Shown here one piece after another: positions 5,753 to 9,915 of a stretch of DNA of 9,915 bases; position 1 is the first letter of the stretch, and every line of letters starts with the position of its first letter. The stretch lies in NCBI GenBank assembly GCA_025924435.1, contig JAICIL010000157.1, positions 1 to 9,915 of the forward strand, read 5' to 3'. Position numbers and translations under genes: made by a program. Source of the DNA: Chloroflexia bacterium. GTDB lineage: Bacteria > Chloroflexota > Chloroflexia > Thermomicrobiales > JALYUS01. A model generated the notes under the pieces. That model saw only the letters and a program-made list of their open reading frames with translations, ran no database searches and was not told the DNA's origin.

Positions 5753-7621
5753 ATGGCAGAGCAATCGGTCGCGATGCAACAACCGACGACCGTCGAGGGG
5801 ACGGCCGCCGATGTCTTCATCCAAACGATCCACAATTGGGGCGTTGACACGATCTTCGGCCTCCCCGGCGATGGCATCAACGGCTTGATGGAGGCGCTCC
5901 GGGTCCATCAGGAGCAGGTGCGGTTCATCCAGGTGCGGCACGAGGAAGCCGCCGCCTTCATGGCGTGCGCGTACGCAAAATACACGGGCCGGCTCGGCTG
6001 CTGCATCGCCACCTCCGGCCCCGGCGCAATCCACCTCCTCAACGGCCTCTACGACGCGAAGATGGACGGGCAGCCCGTGCTGGCGATCACCGGCATGACG
6101 TACCACGACATGATCGGCACGTTCTACCAGCAGGATGTCAATACCGAAGCCCTTTTCTCCGATGTGACCGTCTACGATGAGCGCGTGATGAGCGGGTCGC
6201 AGGCGGAGGAACTGGCGAATATGGCGTGCCGGGCGGCGCTCAGTCGGCGGGGCGTCGCGCACGTCACCTTCCCGAACGATTTGCAGGAAGTGGCGCACGA
6301 CGCGGGCCGATCCAAGGCGAACATCCCCTCGCACACCTCGACGAATTACCGGCCCGAACACGCGCTCCCGACGCACGACGAGTTGGCGCGGATGGCGGAC
6401 ATCCTCAACAGCGGCAAGAAGGTGGCGATTCTCGCGGGGCGCGGTGCGCTCGATGCGACGGACGAACTGGAACAGGTCGCGGAAACGCTCGCCGCGCCGA
6501 TCGTCAAGCCGCTGTTGGGCAAAGCCGCCGTGCCGGACGAGAGCCCGTACAGCACGGGCGGCATCGGCCTGCTCGGCACCGCGCCCTCCGAAGACGTGAT
6601 GGAGCAATGCGACACGCTCCTCATGGTCGGCTCATCCTATCCGTACATCGAGTTCCTGCCGAAACCCGGCGCGGCGCGCGGCGTCCAGATTGACATTGAC
6701 CCGGAGCGGATTGGCCTGCGCTACCCGGTCGAGATCGGCGTCGCGGGGGACTCCAAGACCGTCCTGAAGGCGCTGATCCCGCTTCTCACGCGCAAGCAGG
6801 ACCGCTCGTTCCTCGAAATGGCCCAGAAAGGCATGAAGGAGTGGTGGGCGCTCCTCGACGAACGGGGGCAGCGCACCGACACGCCGATGAAGCCGCAAGT
6901 CGTCGCGTGGGAGTTGAACCGGCTGCTCGCGGACGATGCGATCATCAGCACGGATAGCGGCACGATCACAACCTGGGCGGCGCGCTACCTGCGCATCAAG
7001 CGGGGCCAGATGTTCTCCTGCTCCGGCAACCTCGCGACGATGGCGCCCGGGTTCCCGTATGCCAATGCCGCGCAGGTCGCTTTCCCGGATCGGCAGTGTG
7101 TCGCGCTCGTCGGCGACGGTGGCTTCACGATGCTGATGGGCGAACTGGCGACCGCCGTGAAATACAACCTGCCGGTGAAGATCATCATCTTCAAGAACGA
7201 CGTGCTCGGGCAGATCAAGTGGGAGCAGATGGTCTTCCTCGGCAACCCGGAGTATGGCGTCCAATTGCAGACGCTCGATTTCGCCGGGATCGCCGACGCG
7301 GCGGGTGCGAAGGGCTTCACGATCACCGATCCGAAGCAGTGCCGCGCGACGCTGGAGGAGGCGCTGCGCCATCCCGGCCCGGCGATCATCCAGGCGGTCG
7401 TGGACCCGAACGAGCCGCCGATGCCCGCGAAAGTCAAGCCCGAGCAGGTGCTGAAGATGGGGGAGGCGCTCCTGCGCGGCGAGCCAAACCGCGTCCGCAT
7501 CGGCACGACGCTCTTCCGCGATAAGGTGGACGATCTCTTCGCGTCGGGCGGCCACACGAACGGCGCGGACGAGGGCTTGGTGGACAAGGTGAAGGACAAG
7601 ATCCGCGACATCGTCGAATGA
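5753..7621 (+). CDS. ThDP-dependent pyruvate oxidase/pyruvate:quinone oxidoreductase-like (PoxB family)
   Basis: Likely decarboxylates pyruvate with thiamine diphosphate and FAD, giving acetate and reduced quinone in PoxB proper; acetolactate synthase is the main alternative. The 622 aa contain the Pyr domain with catalytic Glu64 (RHEEAAAF), a central FAD-type domain (about 190-350) and the PP domain with GDGGF (454-458) and Asn482 closing the metal-binding motif. Stretches such as HLLNGLYD, GDGGFTMLMG and WAARYL recall E. coli PoxB along its length, with LPVKIIIF in the PP domain. It is about 50 residues longer than PoxB; the extra C-terminus (about 575-622) ends in a charged, amphipathic-looking helix. 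Start: ATG 5753 has AAGGGA 9 nt upstream and fits the family N-terminus; the frame is open back to an ATG at 5624 inside the preceding gene. The hairpin at 7639-7668 follows the stop. Confidence 0.88.
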   Translation: MAEQSVAMQQPTTVEGTAADVFIQTIHNWGVDTIFGLPGDGINGLMEALRVHQEQVRFIQVRHEEAAAFMACAYAKYTGRLGCCIATSGPGAIHLLNGLYDAKMDGQPVLAITGMTYHDMIGTFYQQDVNTEALFSDVTVYDERVMSGSQAEELANMACRAALSRRGVAHVTFPNDLQEVAHDAGRSKANIPSHTSTNYRPEHALPTHDELARMADILNSGKKVAILAGRGALDATDELEQVAETLAAPIVKPLLGKAAVPDESPYSTGGIGLLGTAPSEDVMEQCDTLLMVGSSYPYIEFLPKPGAARGVQIDIDPERIGLRYPVEIGVAGDSKTVLKALIPLLTRKQDRSFLEMAQKGMKEWWALLDERGQRTDTPMKPQVVAWELNRLLADDAIISTDSGTITTWAARYLRIKRGQMFSCSGNLATMAPGFPYANAAQVAFPDRQCVALVGDGGFTMLMGELATAVKYNLPVKIIIFKNDVLGQIKWEQMVFLGNPEYGVQLQTLDFAGIADAAGAKGFTITDPKQCRATLEEALRHPGPAIIQAVVDPNEPPMPAKVKPEQVLKMGEALLRGEPNRVRIGTTLFRDKVDDLFASGGHTNGADEGLVDKVKDKIRDIVE

Positions 7622-7623
7622 TG

Positions 7624-7773
7624 CACCCTCACCCCCGACCCCTCTCCCACGCTCGCGTGGGAGAGGGGAGCCATAAAATTATCCGTATCAATCCCTTCTC
7701 CCCTCCCATCGCCCCCGATCAGGGAAAACGCGAGTTCCGTTTGACGATGGAGAGGGGGTCGGGGGTGAGGATG
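7624..7773. repeat. MITE-like palindromic element, about 150 bp
   Basis: The outer arms at 7627-7647 and 7749-7770 are reverse complements apart from one extra G on the right; pairing extends loosely to 7624 and 7773. Inside lies a perfect hairpin (7639-7668), an AT-rich spacer (7673-7690) and a second partial copy of the arm (7703-7711, pairing with 7745-7752). It has no coding potential and fills the whole gap between stop codon 7621 and the next gene. Such C-rich/G-rich terminal inverted repeats are typical of non-autonomous dispersed elements. No target-site duplication is evident. Confidence 0.7.
7639..7668. other. Perfect 13-bp hairpin inside the element
   Basis: CCCCTCTCCCACG (7639-7651) and CGTGGGAGAGGGG (7656-7668) pair perfectly around a CTCG loop, starting 18 bp after the PoxB-like stop codon. 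The strength and position suit 3'-end protection or pausing, but the sequence after it (AGCCATAAAATT) is not a T-run, so it is not scored as an intrinsic terminator. Confidence 0.6.
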
Positions 7774-7774
7774 T

Positions 7775-7778
7775 GAGG
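7775..7778 (+). promoter_or_regulatory. Shine-Dalgarno at the element edge
   Basis: GAGG lies 6 nt upstream of ATG 7785 and directly abuts the right end of the palindromic element. This supports ATG 7785 over the in-frame GTG at 7773. The element may therefore supply or neighbour the ribosome binding site of the membrane protein gene. Confidence 0.5.
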
Positions 7779-7784
7779 TTGCCC

Positions 7785-8822
7785 ATGGATTCAGTCACAT
7801 CGCTCGCGCACTCCATCGAGGAGCGCGGGCGGGCGGAAGTCCGCGCGCTGCTGCCGGACGAACTCACCGACGAGGGGAAACTGCTGCTCCAGCACATCCG
7901 CGAGGGGCGGTTCCAGCGCGGCCTCGCCCTGATCGCCGGTTTTTCGAGCATCCTCAGCGGGCTGGAAGTGACGTACGAGCATTACCGGGGCAGTTACAGC
8001 CAGCGCGTCATGTACACGCCGGTCATCCTCAGCCCCGCGCTGCTCGCCGCTTCCGTCGCGGGCGCGACGAATCGCAAGGCGGCGCGGTCGGTCCTGCCGG
8101 TCGTCTCCGCGCTGACCGTCGCGGACGGATTGGTCGGCTTCGTCTTCCATGTGCGCGGCGTCCATCGCAAGCCGGGCGGCTGGCGGCTGCCGGTGGCGAA
8201 TATCGTCATGGGGCCGCCGATCATGGCGCCGGTGCTCTTCGCGATCAGCGGCTATCTCGGCCTGATCGCCGCCTTCCTGCGCCGCGAGGACGATCCCGAA
8301 GTAGCGGGCATGCAGGGCGCACACCAAGCGAAAGCATCGCCCCGTTCCGCATGGATGAGCGTGCTGCCAAAGAGCATCACGGAAGAGACGCGGACGCTGG
8401 AACACGACATCCGCGAGGGGCGGTTCCAGAAGCACATGGCCGTCGCGATGGCGGGTGCGGCCCTCTGTAGCGGCTTCGAGTCGCTCTACTCCCACTACGA
8501 GAACGACTTTCAGTACAAGAAACTGCAATGGAGCCCGATCGTCCTCACGCCGCTGATGGTGGCGGCGGGGCTCGGTGCCGTGCAGAGCCGCAAAATCGCC
8601 CGCACGCTCCTGCCCGCCGCGTCGGCGGCGGCGATCCTCGACGGCTCGGTCGGCTTCTTCTTCCACGCGCGCGGCATCCTGCGGCGTCCGGGCGGGGCGA
8701 AACTGCCGCTCTACAACCTCATCTACGGCCCGCCCGCCTTCGCGCCGCTGCTTTTCGCCGCCAGCGGCTTTCTCGGCCTGCTCGCCAGCATGTTGCGCAG
8801 GGAGGAGGACAATGAGCAATGA
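7785..8822 (+). CDS. Internally duplicated eight-helix membrane protein, unknown function
   Basis: I do not recognise this family by name. The 345-residue product consists of two tandem copies of one unit. In numbering from GTG 7773, repeat 1 spans about 41-173 and repeat 2 about 212-345. Both begin IREGRFQ, share S-G-x-E-x-x-Y-x-H-Y (62-71, 233-242), NRK/SRK, D-G-x-V-G-F-x-F-H-x-R-G and GPP, and end LRRE. By hand count 42 of 74 residues are identical between 100-173 and 272-345. Each copy has four hydrophobic segments (repeat 1 about 48-66, 82-98, 105-126, 148-170), so eight helices with a hydrophilic linker (about 174-210). Two histidines per copy are kept (His70/His126 and His241/His298) and fall on the same side of the membrane in the four-helix model. 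The stop overlaps the next start (ATGA), which indicates translational coupling to the dehydrogenase subunit and suggests a membrane anchor or electron-transfer partner (inference). Confidence 0.85.
   Translation: MDSVTSLAHSIEERGRAEVRALLPDELTDEGKLLLQHIREGRFQRGLALIAGFSSILSGLEVTYEHYRGSYSQRVMYTPVILSPALLAASVAGATNRKAARSVLPVVSALTVADGLVGFVFHVRGVHRKPGGWRLPVANIVMGPPIMAPVLFAISGYLGLIAAFLRREDDPEVAGMQGAHQAKASPRSAWMSVLPKSITEETRTLEHDIREGRFQKHMAVAMAGAALCSGFESLYSHYENDFQYKKLQWSPIVLTPLMVAAGLGAVQSRKIARTLLPAASAAAILDGSVGFFFHARGILRRPGGAKLPLYNLIYGPPAFAPLLFAASGFLGLLASMLRREEDNEQ
8803..8808 (+). promoter_or_regulatory. Shine-Dalgarno choosing among three overlapping ATGs
   Basis: AGGAGG sits 3, 10 and 17 nt upstream of the ATGs at 8812, 8819 and 8826. 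Only 8819 has normal spacing and the frame of the conserved protein; 8812 gives a 5-residue peptide and 8826 a frame with no recognisable protein. Confidence 0.7.
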
Positions 8823-8869
8823 GCAATGAGCAGACAGCAGACAGCGGGCAGCAGGCAGCCGGTAGCGAT
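8814..8869. repeat. Heptamer array (NAGCNNN), eight units
   Basis: Eight consecutive 7-bp units: GAGCAAT twice, GAGCAGA, CAGCAGA, CAGCGGG, CAGCAGG, CAGCCGG, TAGCGAT. AGC at positions 2-4 is invariant. The array covers the stop of the membrane protein gene and the first codons of the next gene. GGTAG (8861-8865) and CTACC (8871-8875) form a small hairpin that joins it to the following array. Confidence 0.75.
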
Positions 8870-9649
8870 TCTACCTCAGTCCTCAGCCCTCAGTCCTCAG
8901 TCCTTCCTCTCGATAAGAAGACCGGCCAGCCGATGCCGCCGCGCGCGCAGCCGGGCTATTACCCGGAGTTCAACACGCTCAGTCAGCAGGCATTCTGGGA
9001 CGAGGCGACGCGCAAGGTCGTGCTCGACCGTGTCCAGCATGTCCCGCCGATCCGTTTTTTCAACCCGGACGAGGCGCGCGTGATGGCCGCGCTCTGCGAC
9101 CGCCTGCTCCCGCAGGACGACCGCGACGCGGCGCACAAAATTCCCATCGTCAACATCATTGACGACCGGCTCTTCACGGGCCGGATTGACGGCTACCGCT
9201 TCGAGGACATGCCGCCCGATGGCGAGGCCTTCCGCCTCGGCCTGCAAGGGATCGAGGCGGTGGCGCGGCACCTGCACGACCGCTCGTTCCCCGATCTCGG
9301 CCCGCGCGAGCAGGATCAGATTTTGTGGGCATTGCACGACGAGAACCCGCCCGCCGGGGAGGAGTTCTGGAAGCGCGTGCCGCTCGACCGCTTCTGGGTG
9401 CTGCTGATGGGCGATGTCGCGGACGCCTACTACGCCCACCCCTTCGCGTGGGACGAGATCGGCTTCGGCGGCCCCGCCTATCCGCGCGGCTACATGCGGC
9501 TCGAAAACGGCAAGCCGGAGCCGTGGGAAGTCCGCGAGCGGCGGTACGATTGGGACGCGCCGGAAACGTCGCTCTCCGATGCCTACCGACCCATCGGCGG
9601 CACCCACCCCGGCCGCAATCAGCCGACCGGCCAGGAGGGGACGCACTGA
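8819..9649 (+). CDS. Gluconate 2-dehydrogenase subunit 3 family protein
   Basis: Small subunit of membrane-bound gluconate/alcohol-type flavoprotein dehydrogenases, which pairs with a GMC flavoprotein. The family domain runs from about residue 80 (FFNPDEARVMAALCDRLLPQ) to about 225, with the hallmark AYYAHPFAWDEIGFGGPAYPRGY near 203-225. The domain is preceded by about 45 residues of linker. Residues 1-29 (Ser/Gln/Ala-rich) are encoded by the two heptamer arrays and carry no family homology. No Tat or Sec signal is visible, although many subunit 3 proteins carry a Tat leader. The chosen start, ATG 8819, has AGGAGG 10 nt upstream and overlaps the previous stop as ATGA; the next in-frame ATG at 8933 would give a protein without the repeat-encoded part but has a poor SD. 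The next gene is the likely catalytic partner. Confidence 0.85.
   Translation: MSNEQTADSGQQAAGSDSTSVLSPQSSVLPLDKKTGQPMPPRAQPGYYPEFNTLSQQAFWDEATRKVVLDRVQHVPPIRFFNPDEARVMAALCDRLLPQDDRDAAHKIPIVNIIDDRLFTGRIDGYRFEDMPPDGEAFRLGLQGIEAVARHLHDRSFPDLGPREQDQILWALHDENPPAGEEFWKRVPLDRFWVLLMGDVADAYYAHPFAWDEIGFGGPAYPRGYMRLENGKPEPWEVRERRYDWDAPETSLSDAYRPIGGTHPGRNQPTGQEGTH
8876..8903. repeat. Heptamer array (TCAGTCC), four units
   Basis: Units TCAGTCC, TCAGCCC, TCAGTCC, TCAGTCC in a row, inside the 5' coding region of the subunit 3 gene. It repeats the unit found at 123-143 and is loosely inverted relative to the preceding NAGCNNN array, as in the RNase J leader element. Confidence 0.75.
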
Positions 9650-9676
9650 CGCCGCACGCACGGCGACGAAAGAAGG

Positions 9677-9771
9677 AACCGCCAAGACGCCAAGGACGCC
9701 AAGAAGAGGAAGAAGATGAAATCCAAGATCCCTTTCTTTTTCCTTTTGGCGTCCTTGGCGTCTTGGCGGTT
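9677..9771. repeat. 95-bp element with perfect 26-bp inverted repeats
   Basis: Bases 9677-9702 and 9746-9771 are exact reverse complements built from the motif CGCCAAGRA (left) and its complement CTTGGCG (right). The inner side continues as purine-rich (9703-9719) against pyrimidine-rich (9731-9745), so most of the element can form one long hairpin. It fills the gap between the subunit 3 gene and the next gene, starting 27 bp after the stop. The sequence resembles the GCCAAGACGCCAAG-type repeats dispersed in many bacterial genomes. It could attenuate transcription of the following gene. Confidence 0.85.
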
Positions 9772-9808
9772 GAGTGAACGTTCTTAGCCCGATGGAGAGC
9801 ATATCCTT

Positions 9809-9915
9809 ATGAAGACACCGCTCTTTGGCAAATTCGATGGGCACGACACCGACCTGCACATGCTCGGCCCGATCCAGGTGATCGAGGCGCCGATGCGCCA
9901 TTACGCGTCGGATGA
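9809..9915 (+). CDS. 5' end of a probable GMC-family oxidoreductase gene, cut by window edge
   Basis: An open frame from ATG 9809 to the last base encodes 35 residues, beginning MKTPLFGKFDGHDTDLH and including EAPMRHYASD. GGAGAG (9794-9799) lies 9 nt upstream. The FAD-binding Rossmann motif expected just after this point lies outside the window, so the call rests on position after a gluconate dehydrogenase subunit 3 gene and on the short pre-Rossmann lead usual in such proteins. No signal peptide is seen. The true product could be something else; confidence that it is a gene is much higher than confidence in its function. Confidence 0.5.
   Translation, partial: MKTPLFGKFDGHDTDLHMLGPIQVIEAPMRHYASD

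Noticed and set aside
2611..5880. Very long minus-strand open frame (1089 codons) opposite RNase J and the enolase gene
   Set aside because: Its translation is Arg/Asp/His-rich with no recognisable motif, and it lies antisense to two genes with complete catalytic motifs. Long antisense frames are expected in GC-rich DNA.
5249..6607. Long minus-strand open frame opposite the PoxB-like gene
   Set aside because: Same compositional artefact; low-complexity Arg/Pro-rich translation and no start signal.
8814..8903. CRISPR-like array
   Set aside because: Units are 7 bp with no spacers; this is a tandem repeat and not a CRISPR.

Overview
This GC-rich window carries seven genes, all on the + strand, and no RNA genes. 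Organism (inference): a free-living bacterium with a single long RNase J and many small dispersed palindromes. The gene set and the RNase J motif variants fit Chloroflexota (Thermomicrobia-like lineages) best, but no marker here settles the phylum.

Layout. Positions 1-161 hold a palindromic repeat, a possible promoter and a short heptamer array ahead of a GEESG-type phosphoglucomutase/phosphomannomutase (162-1724). A clear extended -10 box (1744-1752) precedes a family 4 Fe-S uracil-DNA glycosylase (1826-2485) that ends in a sliding-clamp-binding pentapeptide. A 224-bp gap contains an inverted pair of heptamer arrays and leads to RNase J (2710-4383, TTG start with a strong Shine-Dalgarno). 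RNase J is closed by a textbook intrinsic terminator (4412-4440). Next comes a probable two-gene unit: a mandelate-racemase-type enolase superfamily enzyme (4564-5646) and a PoxB-like ThDP-dependent pyruvate oxidase (5753-7621). A roughly 150-bp MITE-like palindromic element (7624-7773) separates these from the last module. That module is an internally duplicated eight-helix membrane protein (7785-8822), a gluconate 2-dehydrogenase subunit 3 family protein (8819-9649, ATGA overlap) and, beyond a 95-bp inverted repeat, the 5' end of a gene that is probably a GMC flavoprotein dehydrogenase (9809-9915, cut by the window edge).

How the genes may work together (inference). The left half is housekeeping: sugar phosphate interconversion, DNA repair and RNA turnover. 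The right half looks like oxidative sugar or sugar-acid metabolism. A membrane-associated dehydrogenase module would oxidise a sugar or alcohol, the enolase-superfamily enzyme would dehydrate or epimerise an acid sugar, and the PoxB-like enzyme would oxidise pyruvate and pass electrons onward.

The most unusual signals are the duplicated membrane protein next to the dehydrogenase subunits, and a family of 7-bp tandem repeats seen at three loci. At one of these the heptamers form the overlapping start region of a gene and put an ATG in all three frames. Nearly every intergenic gap holds a different small palindromic repeat.
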